Notes: generated from the letters alone by a model not told the origin. A DNA stretch of 64,000 nt from Sporosarcina psychrophila (GCF_001590685.1 NZ_CP014616.1:1425001-1489000); one strand, 5' to 3'. Counted from the first letter of the stretch, positions 17,356-25,871 are shown. Numbers and translations are program-made.

Positions 17356-18597
17356 GTGAATCGTAATTATAAGTTCATTTTTCTCGTCGTTTGTTGCACT
17401 TTATTAATGTCGGGATGTTCTCAATTTACACAAAAAAATAAGGATAAAGAAACAGATGTAACAAACTCGCCGATTACAGAACCACCCAAAAAGGAGGAGA
17501 TTGTTTTATCAAAGGTAGAAGAAATGGTTGACCAAATGACATTGGAAGAAAAGGTCGGGCAATTACTAGTGATTGGCGTTGAAGGTACCTCGTTTTCTAG
17601 TGAGATGGATAACCTCATCCGTAACTATCATGTTGGTGGGGTTATTATTATGGGAAGAAATGTAGCGACAACAAATGAAATGCTACAGCTGATTAATGGA
17701 ATTAAAAAAGCAAATGAACTTAATAAAATCCCACTATTCCTTTCTGTCGATGAAGAAGGAGGACGTGTTTCCAGAATGCCCGTCGGTATACCTAAACTGC
17801 CCACAAGTGCGCAAATTGGTAAACTCAATGATGAATCGGTGAGTTACCGCGCAGGCACCTATTTAGCTGGAGTGCTTAACGAATTCGGTTATAACATGAA
17901 CTTTGCTCCTGTATTGGATGTTAATAGTAACCCAAGAAATCCAGTTATCGGGAATCGCTCATTCGGATCGGATCCCTATCAAGTCGCTAAGCTAGGCATA
18001 TCGACGATGCATGGAATGATGGACAATGGCATTATTCCTGTCGTTAAACATTTTCCGGGGCACGGCGATACGGTTGTTGATTCACATAAGGCGTTGCCAA
18101 AAGTGGAAACAACTTTGGAAGCACTTCGTAACGTAGAGCTAGTTCCATTTCAAAAGGTAATTGAAGAAGGTGCCGATGCTGTAATGGTCGCTCATATATT
18201 ATTCCCAGCACTTGACCCTGATTATCCATCCTCAATGTCTAAAGCTATTATCACGGGATTACTTCGCAACGAAATGAAATTTGAAGGTGTCATCATAACG
18301 GATGATCTGACGATGGGGGCGATTGCGAATGACTATACAATCCCAGAAGCGGCAGTTCAGTCCTTCATCGCGGGAAGTGATCAGCTACTTGTAGTTCGCG
18401 ATTATGAAGTTCAACTAAATACTTTGAATGCGTTCATTAAGGCTATTGAAACAGGGGAAATCACAGAAGAGCGGCTTAATGAGAGTGTAAAGCGGATTTT
18501 AACGCTAAAAGAAAAATATAGTGTGTCAGATGAAGTGCATGAAAAAGTGGATATGGATAAAATCAATGAATTGTACGACAAGCTTCAGCTGAAATAA
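17356..18597 (+). CDS. nagZ: Beta-N-acetylhexosaminidase lipoprotein (NagZ, GH3)
   Basis: About 413 aa. The N terminus is a lipoprotein signal with lipobox LMSGC, so the enzyme is anchored outside the membrane. The GH3 TIM barrel contains LSVDEEGGRVSRMP, the NagZ-specific KHFPGHGDTVVDSH loop with the catalytic His/Asp dyad, and the nucleophile in ITDDLTMGAI. It removes N-acetylglucosamine from muropeptide fragments during wall recycling. It lacks the extra C-terminal domain of B. subtilis NagZ/YbbD. GTG 17356 is spaced better from AAGGGGA than GTG 17350. Confidence 0.88.
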   Translation: MNRNYKFIFLVVCCTLLMSGCSQFTQKNKDKETDVTNSPITEPPKKEEIVLSKVEEMVDQMTLEEKVGQLLVIGVEGTSFSSEMDNLIRNYHVGGVIIMGRNVATTNEMLQLINGIKKANELNKIPLFLSVDEEGGRVSRMPVGIPKLPTSAQIGKLNDESVSYRAGTYLAGVLNEFGYNMNFAPVLDVNSNPRNPVIGNRSFGSDPYQVAKLGISTMHGMMDNGIIPVVKHFPGHGDTVVDSHKALPKVETTLEALRNVELVPFQKVIEEGADAVMVAHILFPALDPDYPSSMSKAIITGLLRNEMKFEGVIITDDLTMGAIANDYTIPEAAVQSFIAGSDQLLVVRDYEVQLNTLNAFIKAIETGEITEERLNESVKRILTLKEKYSVSDEVHEKVDMDKINELYDKLQLK

Positions 18598-18661
18598 ATG
18601 AATTTTCTCTCCCGATTATTCGTATAATAAAATACTTGAAAAAGATTGGGAGGGTTATTAT

Positions 18662-18967
18662 ATGGAGAATAAAGGATTAAAAGTGTTAATTCATGCCAGT
18701 GCTTTCTTTATGCCATTTTTGGTACCGTTTATCATTTATCTAGTTATTGATGATTTAGAGGTCAAAAGGATGGCGATACAAGCAATCTTATTCCAACTGG
18801 TCATGGGAGCATTGATTGTTGTTTCTACGATACTTATTATTGTAATTATCGGGATTCCATTGCTAATTGGATTTGGTTTAATGTGGTTGATTGTGCCGAT
18901 CATAGCAATTGTAAAAGCACTGAATGACGAAAAGTACAATTATCCGATTGTAGGTAGATGGATTTAA
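18662..18967 (+). CDS. DUF4870 domain membrane protein
   Basis: 101 aa with three hydrophobic segments and the DUF4870 pattern (HASAFFMPFLVPFIIYLV.., QAILFQLVMGALIVV.., WLIVPIIAIVKALNDEKYNYPIVGRWI). RBS GGGAGGG. It is the last conventional gene before the small-gene array; a hairpin at about 19024-19060 (ctaaag / ctttag) followed by T6 may terminate it. Confidence 0.8.
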   Translation: MENKGLKVLIHASAFFMPFLVPFIIYLVIDDLEVKRMAIQAILFQLVMGALIVVSTILIIVIIGIPLLIGFGLMWLIVPIIAIVKALNDEKYNYPIVGRWI

Positions 18968-19257
18968 TTATGTTATCAATAAACAAATCATTAAGTGTAG
19001 TATGAAAAAAATCCATACTAAATGTCCTCTAAAGTAGAACCTGCTTTAGTGGTATTTTTTAACATAATTCTATGTTACGATGCCGCTGTGGATTAAAAAT
19101 AAAGCCGCGATGTTTATAAAAAAGATGCGACGTTTTACCCCTTTAGATGTTTATCTAAAGGGGTGTTTCATTGAAAAGGACTTACTTATTGAAGTAGTTG
19201 AGTGTAAACTGAATTTATAGAAATAATTGGAATGATATTTTGGTTTGGAAATTGTAA

Positions 19258-19386
19258 AGGTATATTTTTTGTCGTGATGCAAGACTACGTGTTTGGCAAG
19301 CTAGAACGAGATTGCTTGACCAGGTGCTAGATGTAATCAATTATGGCAAATTCTCTGTAACGGGATTTACTTATGATGATTTGTAA
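19258..19386 (+). pseudogene. C-terminal remnant of an unidentified gene
   Basis: After an in-frame stop, a 42-codon open stretch reads protein-like: RDARLRVWQARTRLLDQ, then VLDVINYGKFSVTGFTYDDL, then a stop. It has no start codon or ribosome site. Composition and hydrophobic spacing look like the last helix and strand of a real protein, but I cannot name the family. Confidence 0.35.
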
Positions 19387-19463
19387 ATGAGAAGGTATTT
19401 AAACTATCGGATGCTGGTTTAGTTGAAGACCAAAGGGTTCCTAGGCAGCTCTTTTTTCTTCTA

Positions 19464-19488
19464 GAACAAACGGAGCAGTCTAGTTTAA
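19464..19488 (+). repeat. Array site 1 (degenerate core)
   Basis: gaacaaacggagcag followed by tctagtttaa. The loop is ggagcag, the stem imperfect. It is the first copy of the family and sits 143 bases before the SMI1/KNR4 gene. About 50 bases upstream, ggtttagttgaa resembles a right-hand end. Confidence 0.5.
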
Positions 19489-19630
19489 TCAGGAACTTTT
19501 AAGTCTTTGGTTATGATAGTTTAATGCTCAAACGAAAAGAGCTGAATAAAAGTCACTGACTTTAAAATTGCATGTAAACATGTGTGCATACACATTGAAT
19601 TAAGTGAAGTCTTTATGGGGGTATTAAATT

Positions 19631-20104
19631 ATGACGAATAATGAAATTACTTCGGAAGCCAGAAGACTGGTCGATAGAATTAAGATGAAATATCCCGATT
19701 TTGTTGGTAAAACAGTATGCGAAAGTGACATAGCAAAATTAGAAAAAGAATTGAAGATAAAGTTACCAAATTGGTATATCGAACTTTATACAACCGTTCC
19801 TTTAATTGATACGGAGTTTGGGGTCCAAGAAGATGAGCCAGATGAGGATTATGACGGAATTTCTTATATGATATGTGGTGGTGTTGACGACATAATTGAA
19901 GAAAGCACTGAATTTGAACCTGGAATATCTGCGTTAAAAGATGGATACGTTTTTCTAGCTAGTTGCTCCCACGGTAGCGGCAACCCTATATATGTCAAAC
20001 TAAACTCAGACGAGACAAGAGTTTATCGTATATATCACGATGATCTCACTAAAGCTCAACTAGTAGAAAACCTTGCATTTTTGTTTAAAAATGCAATAGT
20101 CTAA
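19631..20104 (+). CDS. SMI1/KNR4 (SUKH) family protein
   Basis: 157 aa. It has the SUKH pattern: a helical start ending in KLEKELKIKLPNWYIELY, an acidic middle, then a glycine-rich stretch (LASCSHGSGNPIYVKL) and a final helix near the C terminus. SUKH proteins are commonly immunity proteins against secreted or contact-dependent nuclease toxins; no toxin gene is adjacent, so it would be an orphan. RBS GGGGG. First intact gene of the array. Confidence 0.75.
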   Translation: MTNNEITSEARRLVDRIKMKYPDFVGKTVCESDIAKLEKELKIKLPNWYIELYTTVPLIDTEFGVQEDEPDEDYDGISYMICGGVDDIIEESTEFEPGISALKDGYVFLASCSHGSGNPIYVKLNSDETRVYRIYHDDLTKAQLVENLAFLFKNAIV

Positions 20105-20216
20105 CGAACTCGATACCTGCTCAACAATTCAACGAAACCTTGTTCACCTAACGGATTTTCTTGTACACGAACAAATTTTTCAGGCTAGGTTTGACACAGC
20201 TATTGCTTTTCATCTT

Positions 20217-20241
20217 CACCTAAGGGGGCAGCTTAGATAAA
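20217..20241 (+). repeat. Array site 2 (core hairpin)
   Basis: A perfect stem ctaag (20220-20224) / cttag (20232-20236) encloses loop ggggcag. The stem bases differ from other copies but remain paired. Upstream, ttcacctaacggatttt (about 20145) is a probable left block after the SMI1/KNR4 gene. Confidence 0.6.
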
Positions 20242-20290
20242 TAAGGGTGTAGAATAAATCATTAAAAATAAATATTAAAAGAGGGATATT

Positions 20291-20578
20291 ATGAACCACT
20301 ACCAAATTGTAAAAGAAGTAATTAATGATTGGGACCCGAAGAACTTTTTAAGTTTCTCATCTGAGGATGAATATGATCCAGAAATAAGTCGCATTGTATC
20401 GCGATTACCAACTGCATCTGTTGAAAAATTAGCTGTAGTGATACATGAGGTCTTTGATGAAATGTTTTCGAGAAGTGGAGCACCTTCGATTAATAATTGT
20501 TATCCAAGTGCATTAAAAATTTGGAACAAAATTTATAATAATAAGTTTCCAAATGTTGATCAAAAGCAATATTATTAA
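20291..20578 (+). CDS. DUF1871 family protein
   Basis: 95 aa with the DUF1871 layout seen in B. subtilis YugE: VINDWDPKNFL.., DEYDPEISRIVSRL, EKLAVVIHEVFDEMF, and a final CYPSALKIWNKI helix. Cytosolic, function unknown; such proteins often occur near SUKH-type immunity genes. RBS AGAGGGA. Confidence 0.7.
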   Translation: MNHYQIVKEVINDWDPKNFLSFSSEDEYDPEISRIVSRLPTASVEKLAVVIHEVFDEMFSRSGAPSINNCYPSALKIWNKIYNNKFPNVDQKQYY

Positions 20579-20717
20579 ACTAACAAGGTACTTTATTTTA
20601 AAATTGACTGCTTTTTATTGCGTAATGGTGGTAACTACTTCCGTGAACAGGCGTTATGTTAACCTGGTGTGTATGGCTTATACAAGGTCGTTCAGCAATC
20701 GGGCCAAATAGTTGAAA
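20577..20717 (+). repeat. Array site 3 (composite)
   Basis: A left block ctaacaaggtacttta starts on the DUF1871 stop. It is followed by ggtaactacttcc (about 20630), ggcgttatgt, cgttcagcaatcg and gggccaaatagttgaaa. The middle part is repeated after the next gene at 21052-21130. Confidence 0.5.
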
Positions 20718-20750
20718 TGCAAGATCATCTTTAAATCATGGAGGAGAAAA

Positions 20751-21059
20751 ATGAAAAGAACTTTGGGATTAACATTTATACTTTTATCATTATTTCTTGC
20801 TGCGTGTGGAGGTCCTCTCACATATACCGCTTCAACATTGGTTGTCGTAAAAAAAGGTCATAGCGACAAAGACCATTGGATTGAGGCGTACGATCCGAAC
20901 AACCAAAACAAAGAGGAAGCATTTAAGATAATGGTGCAAGAAGAGATGGTTTGGAATCTTATCGAGGAAGATAGAGAGTACTTTTCAATGTATTCAAAAA
21001 AGAAGGAAGTACCCTGGCGTCTAACACAAATTGAACATTCGGTAGCCGAGGAGAGGTAA
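20751..21059 (+). CDS. Small lipoprotein
   Basis: 102 aa. A signal peptide with lipobox LAAC (MKRTLGLTFILLSLFLAAC) marks it as an outer-surface lipoprotein. The mature part is short, charged and of unknown family. ATG 20751 follows GGAGGAG; an upstream in-frame start would bury the signal. The stop codon lies inside the flanking repeat, which also precedes the gene, so the gene is bracketed by direct repeats. Confidence 0.7.
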   Translation: MKRTLGLTFILLSLFLAACGGPLTYTASTLVVVKKGHSDKDHWIEAYDPNNQNKEEAFKIMVQEEMVWNLIEEDREYFSMYSKKKEVPWRLTQIEHSVAEER

Positions 21060-21191
21060 CTACTTCCTAATATTGGCGTTATGTCAACCAGAGGTGCATG
21101 CAGCATACAAACCCGTTCAGCGATCGAATCGATGGTTTGCGGATGGAGATAAACGAGTTTCTTTTTTAACTAACGGGGCAGGATAGTTCAA
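21052..21191 (+). repeat. Array site 4 (composite, with core hairpin)
   Basis: ggtaactacttcc, ggcgttatgt and cgttcagcgatcg repeat the 20629-20710 sequence. Then at 21168-21188 comes the core aactaac, loop ggggcag, gatagtt (one mismatch in the 7-bp stem). Confidence 0.6.
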
Positions 21192-21268
21192 TATGCAGAA
21201 ATGATTTTTGCTAAATTAAACAGGGTAATTTACTTAATATTAGAACTTCTATACGGGTCAAACGTCTT

Positions 21269-21293
21269 AAAGTAAAGGGACAGTTTAGTTTGA
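21269..21293 (+). repeat. Array site 5 (core hairpin)
   Basis: aagtaaa (21270-21276), loop gggacag, tttagtt (21284-21290), then tgaa. No intact gene lies between sites 4 and 5, suggesting an empty or decayed unit. Confidence 0.6.
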
Positions 21294-21356
21294 AGTTAAT
21301 TGGAATTCCAATTCTTGCTTTATGTATACTTGGGTTGCCCTGAAAGGACGTACATA

Positions 21357-21611
21357 ATGATTAACAAGGCATTATTAATTTCATTTTCACTACAAATTCT
21401 CTTTTTTCTATTGTTTTTTAGTACCGCACTGGCAAGATTACCTGAGCCAATTCCTACAGTTTTTAGTTTATTAATTGCTTTCATAGGTTTAATTGTTTCC
21501 GTAATTTCAATTATTAAAAGGAATAGATTTAAGTTGGCTATAACAGTATTAGGAATATCACTTTTGATATTTTTGATAGTTGTATTTGCAAGTTTATTAT
21601 CAGGAATGTAA
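21357..21611 (+). CDS. Small membrane protein
   Basis: 84 aa with three hydrophobic segments (about 5-22, 33-50, 60-80) separated by a short basic loop (IKRNRFKL). ATG 21357 follows GAAAGGACG; the longer reading from 21300 has no ribosome site. Family not recognised. Confidence 0.6.
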   Translation: MINKALLISFSLQILFFLLFFSTALARLPEPIPTVFSLLIAFIGLIVSVISIIKRNRFKLAITVLGISLLIFLIVVFASLLSGM

Positions 21612-21620
21612 TGCTTTTTT

Positions 21621-21694
21621 CACTAACGAGGTGCTTTACTTCAAGAAGGAGTAAAGCCTTTTTCCTTATTGAACTAAAGGGGTAGGTTAGTTTA
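21621..21694 (+). repeat. Array site 6 (complete, with terminator)
   Basis: Left block cactaacgaggtgc, terminator stem gctttacttc / ggagtaaagc with T5, then core aactaaa (21672-21678), loop ggggtag, gttagtt (21686-21692). About 74 bases from stop-proximal block to right end. Nearly identical to site 8. Confidence 0.7.
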
Positions 21695-21734
21695 AGAAGG
21701 TTTTAAAGAAATAATTAATTGGAGGTAGAGAAAA

Positions 21735-21935
21735 ATGTTATGGGGAACTATTTTACTCTGGATTGTTGGTTTATTAATTTTGTACATAGTAATCTTTGCA
21801 GCAGTAAAGGATGGGATTGATAAGTCAGAGGTTGGTCAGTTAATAAAAACGAATTATGGGGTTAAAGATGAAATTGTTACGGTTAGTGATGATGAAATTG
21901 AAAAGGAATTAGAAGACGAATTTAATAAGAAATAG
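21735..21935 (+). CDS. Small single-pass membrane protein
   Basis: 66 aa: an N-terminal transmembrane helix (about 4-24) and an acidic cytoplasmic tail (SDDEIEKELEDEFNKK). RBS TTGGAGG. Too short for family assignment. Confidence 0.55.
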   Translation: MLWGTILLWIVGLLILYIVIFAAVKDGIDKSEVGQLIKTNYGVKDEIVTVSDDEIEKELEDEFNKK

Positions 21936-22082
21936 TGGATGATAAATAGTTTTGAAAAAATGCGAATGACCAAAGAAGGTAAATACGTGAAGATTTGTTA
22001 ATTAGCAATGTCTGGGTAGACTAATTATTATTATAAGGTGTTTTAGCACACGAATGAAAAGAGTAATTCAGTAAACCTTGTT

Positions 22083-22106
22083 AAACTAAAGGGGCAGTTT
22101 AGTTTA
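22083..22106 (+). repeat. Array site 7 (perfect core hairpin)
   Basis: aactaaa (22084-22090), loop ggggcag (22091-22097), tttagtt (22098-22104): a perfect 7-bp stem, ending in taa. About 50 bases before the GNAT start. Confidence 0.7.
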
Positions 22107-22152
22107 ATAAGTGAAGTTTTTTTATTTTAGTAAAAGAGAGTAGGAGTAGAAC

Positions 22153-22656
22153 ATGAATATTAGAGAAATTACAAGTGGAGATGCAGGTAATTTTATTAAC
22201 CTTGTAAAGAAAGTGGAGATGCAGTCTAGGTTTATGATGATGGAGGCTGGTGAAAGAAAAACAACTTACGAACAACAAGCTAAACAGATTGATTCTATTC
22301 ATAAGCAATCTAATTCGACGATTTTTGTTGTTGAAATTGAAGACGAATTAATTGGCTACTTAATCTCTATAGGTGGTAGCGTTAGGAAAAATAAACACTC
22401 AGTATATATTGCTATAGGTATTTTAGATGGCTTCCATGGAAAAGGAATTGGTACTAGCTTATTCGAAAAATTGGAAGAATGGGCTAGTAACGTAGAAATT
22501 ACAAGATTTGAATTAACGGTAGTAACTGAGAATAAAGCTGGAGTTGCACTGTATAAGAAAAGAGGGTTTGAAATTGAAGGTACTAAAAGAAACTCACTAA
22601 AGATTGAAGGGAAGTTTTATGACGAATATTATATGTCAAAATTAATAGAAGCTTAA
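22153..22656 (+). CDS. GNAT family N-acetyltransferase
   Basis: 167 aa, a complete GNAT domain. VYIAIGILDGFHGKGIGTSLFEKLEEWA contains the acetyl-CoA pyrophosphate loop (HGKGIG), and RFELTVVTENKAGVALYKKRGFEIEG is the usual final motif; similar to RimI-like/phosphinothricin-type small acetyltransferases. Acceptor unknown. RBS AGTAGGAG. A single-gene unit between two array sites. Confidence 0.85.
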   Translation: MNIREITSGDAGNFINLVKKVEMQSRFMMMEAGERKTTYEQQAKQIDSIHKQSNSTIFVVEIEDELIGYLISIGGSVRKNKHSVYIAIGILDGFHGKGIGTSLFEKLEEWASNVEITRFELTVVTENKAGVALYKKRGFEIEGTKRNSLKIEGKFYDEYYMSKLIEA

Positions 22657-22737
22657 AATTGTCAAATTAAATCATTTTAATGAAGAAGGCATTGAATAAT
22701 TACCTTATCTTCATAAATAAAATCAGTTTCGTTCTTT

Positions 22738-22811
22738 CACTAACGGGTGCTTTACTTCAAGAAGGAGTAAAGCCTTTTTTCTTCTTGATCTAACGGGGCA
22801 GGATAGTTGAA
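22738..22811 (+). repeat. Array site 8 (complete, with terminator)
   Basis: Left block cactaacgggtgc, terminator gctttacttc / ggagtaaagc plus T6, core atctaac (22788-22794), loop ggggcag, gatagtt (22802-22808), then gaaga. The best-preserved full site with site 6. Confidence 0.75.
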
Positions 22812-22960
22812 GAACAAATTGAATAGAATTTTAATTTTTTTTAGAACCCCTTTAAATATTATCTTAAATCAAGGAGGAGGCGTCGATCCAAAAATGTGAT
22901 GGACGTCTTGTTTGCCTGGTTAGAATTGTAATTCAATTAGTATCTTCAAAAAAGATACTT

Positions 22961-23698
22961 TTAAAAATTAAAGTAATCTACAATCATTTGTAAGATTAAT
23001 AGAACTGTTACTAATCTAAGAAGTGGTTTTACATGTTCCGTTTTTAATTTATGAGCTAATCTTACTCCAAACTGTGCACCAATAATGGATCCAAGCATTA
23101 ATGCTATGGTAAGTGGCCAGAAAATTTTACCCGTTGATATGTAAGTGATGGCAGAACCAAAGCAACTTGCAAAAACCCCAACTCTTGCTAAGCCAATTGC
23201 TCGGATATAGGCAATTTTTTGGCTTGCATATAAATACATCGCAAGTGTACTGCTTCCTGGCCCAAACATTCCGTCATAAATTCCTATACCAATTAGTGCA
23301 GTTCCTGATTTTTTATTTGCATGAAACTGTTCAGTTCCATCAAAATTACCTGTATTCATGAAGGAAGTTACAAATGCAAAGCTTAATAAAATGATTGCAA
23401 TAATCGTTAGGGTACTTCCGCTTAAAAAGGAAGCAATGAGTCCACCTAAAATACCTCCTCCAAGACAAAACATTAGGACTAATAATGCTTCTTTCGAGGA
23501 AACTTCTTTTCTCTTTAATATGACAAGAAAGCTTGAGAGTGAACTGACAGTATTGGAAACCTTGTTTGCACCGATTGCTGAATGCACGGGTAACCCCATA
23601 AGTAACATAGTGGGTAAGCTAATCAGTCCCCCTCCTCCAACCAATGTACCGACAACATTACCTATAATTCCAATCATAAAAAAGATGACAAATTCCAT
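22961..23698 (-). CDS. TauE/SafE family membrane protein (sulfite exporter type)
   Basis: About 245 aa with roughly eight hydrophobic segments. The N-terminal IGNVVGTLVGGGGLISLPTMLLMGLPVHSAIGANKVSNTV and the second half GIYDGMFGPGSSTLAMYLY are the twin TauE repeats. The family moves anions such as sulfite or organosulfonates across the membrane; the substrate is unknown. ATG 23698 gives the correct family N terminus. It is the only array gene on -. Confidence 0.85.
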   Translation of the reverse strand: MEFVIFFMIGIIGNVVGTLVGGGGLISLPTMLLMGLPVHSAIGANKVSNTVSSLSSFLVILKRKEVSSKEALLVLMFCLGGGILGGLIASFLSGSTLTIIAIILLSFAFVTSFMNTGNFDGTEQFHANKKSGTALIGIGIYDGMFGPGSSTLAMYLYASQKIAYIRAIGLARVGVFASCFGSAITYISTGKIFWPLTIALMLGSIIGAQFGVRLAHKLKTEHVKPLLRLVTVLLILQMIVDYFNF

Positions 23699-23857
23699 TG
23701 AACAACCTACTTTCAAAATTACACCATAGATTCAGTTTACCACGTCTAATCTTTGATATGAACTCTAAATGAAACAACTTTTTATTTAATTTATTAAATC
23801 AAAATTCGATGAATGGAACGATAAGGTAGAAGAATTTTTTCGATATTGTGTTTTTTA

Positions 23858-23962
23858 TTCAACTAAAGGTTTACGGTTTTTTTTAATAACAATCTTCAAC
23901 AATAGGGAGCTTTTCTGAAATGAAAAGAGCGTCTTTCTTCATGAAAGGGCCATTTAATTGAA
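23858..23962 (+). repeat. Array site 9 (degenerate)
   Basis: ttcaactaaaggtttacgg, then hairpin gcttttc / gaaaagagc, and atgaaagggccatttaattgaac at the right. Same order of parts as sites 6 and 8 but decayed. Confidence 0.4.
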
Positions 23963-24027
23963 CATCACCTTAAAGGAGTTTGGATATTTATGTTAGTGTT
24001 TAGTTGAGATTGTGAAAAATTGTACTT

Positions 24028-24052
24028 AAACTAAAGGGGCAGGTTAGTTTAA
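24028..24052 (+). repeat. Array site 10 (core hairpin)
   Basis: aactaaa (24029-24035), loop ggggcag (24036-24042), gttagtt (24043-24049), then taa. It lies 70 bases before the DinB-like gene. Confidence 0.65.
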
Positions 24053-24119
24053 CAAGAAATATTCTTATTGGATATAAAAGAATTGTATAATTTGTGTATT
24101 CAACTTAGGAGGGGGAATC

Positions 24120-24662
24120 ATGCGTCAATTGGAAAAAGAATATCTATCGATTATAATTCAGCAATTTGAACATTTTAAAGACCGTGCGGAATTGGCATTT
24201 GACCAACTTACGGAAAAAGAACTGCATTGGAAACCCAACGAAGAATCGAACAGTATCGCAATAATAATAAAGCATATTAGTGGGAATATGCATTCTCGAT
24301 GGGTAGATTTTTTAACTACTGATGGAGAGAAATCATATAGGGATAGAGATTCAGAATTTGTTGATGATATTGAATCAAAGGAACTGCTTATGGAAATATG
24401 GACAAATGGATGGAAATTACTTTTTAATTCCTTAGGAAATCTTAATGAAGAAGATTTGTATAAAACAATAACTTTGAGACAACAACCTTTAAGTGTTCTT
24501 CAAGCAATTCAAACTGAAGTCACTCATATCAGTTATCACTTAGGGCAAATTTTATATATTGGAAAACAAATAAGAGATAATGATTGGATAATTTTAAGCA
24601 TTCCTAAGAACGGTTCAAAAAAGTTTAATGAAATGGCATCTACGAAAAGAAACTGTGAATAA
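24120..24662 (+). CDS. DinB-like DUF1572 protein
   Basis: A 180-aa four-helix DinB superfamily protein. Potential metal-binding histidines are in IIIKHISGNMHSRW (about 52-60) and TEVTHISYHLGQILY (about 137-142), the usual three-His pattern. Members include bacillithiol-dependent transferases, but function is not readable here. RBS TAGGAGGGGG. Confidence 0.8.
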   Translation: MRQLEKEYLSIIIQQFEHFKDRAELAFDQLTEKELHWKPNEESNSIAIIIKHISGNMHSRWVDFLTTDGEKSYRDRDSEFVDDIESKELLMEIWTNGWKLLFNSLGNLNEEDLYKTITLRQQPLSVLQAIQTEVTHISYHLGQILYIGKQIRDNDWIILSIPKNGSKKFNEMASTKRNCE

Positions 24663-24663
24663 A

Positions 24664-24762
24664 TTGCTAACCCGTTCAGTTTAGTGGTACAAAAAAGAAG
24701 AAAACGCTTCAAATAACACGAATTATATAACAAATAGCACTGTTAATCGCGGTGCTTTTTTC
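24664..24762 (+). repeat. Array site 11 (second-type repeat plus terminator)
   Basis: gctaacccgttcagtttagtggtac lies just after the DinB-like stop; a related block recurs at 25896. It is followed at 24736-24762 by hairpin agcac / ggtgct with T6. Confidence 0.45.
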
Positions 24763-25097
24763 GGGTTAAATAACATTGATTTTAACACGATAATGTTACC
24801 TTACGATAATTATTGTAAGCCATTCGACTCATCCGATATTTGAAATGCTAAAACGAGCGCTATTCGCCTAGAAAAATTGGTATAAAGGCATTTAAAAGAC
24901 CACTATTCTATATGTGAATTAGTAATCTATTTGGTCATTTAATTTGCATTTTGCACTATTGTACTGAACAGCGTTACGTTCATGCGAATAGGTTTTTCTT
25001 GTGCACTTATTTTTTAAATATTATTAACGGAATGTTGGTTCAGAGTGAGTATGTGGTTTATTATTATTGTGTCGGGAATGAAGGGAGGAGGAAAGTC

Positions 25098-25871
25098 ATG
25101 GAACAAGGTATAGAAAATGTAATTAGTAGAAAACTGTTAACCACATTTGTTGCCACAATTACTTTTTCAGGGTTGATGGTGTACGGTATGGTTTTTAATT
25201 ATGATGGTTTTGAATATAACAAAGGGCATTCTTTTCTAGGGTGGTTATGGGTTTATTGTATCTATGTAGGAGTCGTTATTTTACTGTACGGGAACATTGT
25301 GTCGCTAATTTTGGATGCAGTGCAGCGGAAATGGTTCTTGAAAAAGGATTGGTTAACAATACTTATTTTGGGTGTTTTTGGATTGGCAAACGGACTATTT
25401 TTTCAAGAAAAAGCGTTAATGTGGCTTGGTATGCTTGTGGCAATACTGTACGGAGTTATTGATAAATGGCTCTACAAAAGACAAAGTAAAGGGAAAAGTT
25501 TAAAAATGTTTGTACTAATGCCTATTGCTTTTATTTTTCTGTCGTGGTTATTTTTACAATGGATTTCACCACCTCAACCCCCTTTCACAAAAGAAGATGC
25601 GATAACCACTGCATCTGCTGGAATGGAAAATCTTATCTATTATTTCCCGAAAGAAGTTGGGTCTTTAGAAGAAACAATTGATGGGTATAACGTTGTGAGA
25701 GAAACTAGCGTTAAAGTAATAGGGAATGAAAAATATATTGTGACCTTCAAAGAAAATTGGCAAATAGGAAATTCGAAAAATACTTGGCTAATATCCTACA
25801 CCGTTGAACGAAACACATCGACGTTGTATGCGTACGAAGGTGTTGAACCTTCGTATTATAAATATAAATAA
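25098..25871 (+). CDS. Hypothetical membrane protein
   Basis: 257 aa. At least five hydrophobic segments in the first 155 residues, then a soluble C-terminal domain of about 95 residues (from SPPQPPFTKEDAITTA) that looks like a small extracytoplasmic beta domain. ATG 25098 follows GGGAGGAGG; the longer reading from 24951 has no ribosome site. Family not recognised. Confidence 0.65.
   Translation: MEQGIENVISRKLLTTFVATITFSGLMVYGMVFNYDGFEYNKGHSFLGWLWVYCIYVGVVILLYGNIVSLILDAVQRKWFLKKDWLTILILGVFGLANGLFFQEKALMWLGMLVAILYGVIDKWLYKRQSKGKSLKMFVLMPIAFIFLSWLFLQWISPPQPPFTKEDAITTASAGMENLIYYFPKEVGSLEETIDGYNVVRETSVKVIGNEKYIVTFKENWQIGNSKNTWLISYTVERNTSTLYAYEGVEPSYYKYK

Larger units (their letters stand above)
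18968..19630. other. 663-bp gap at the left edge of the cassette-like array
   Basis: It holds a T-tailed hairpin (about 19024-19060), a perfect 11-bp hairpin acccctttaga / tctaaaggggt (19137-19164), a gene remnant (19258-19386), and the first array-type site (19464-19488). No intact gene is apparent. Confidence 0.6.
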
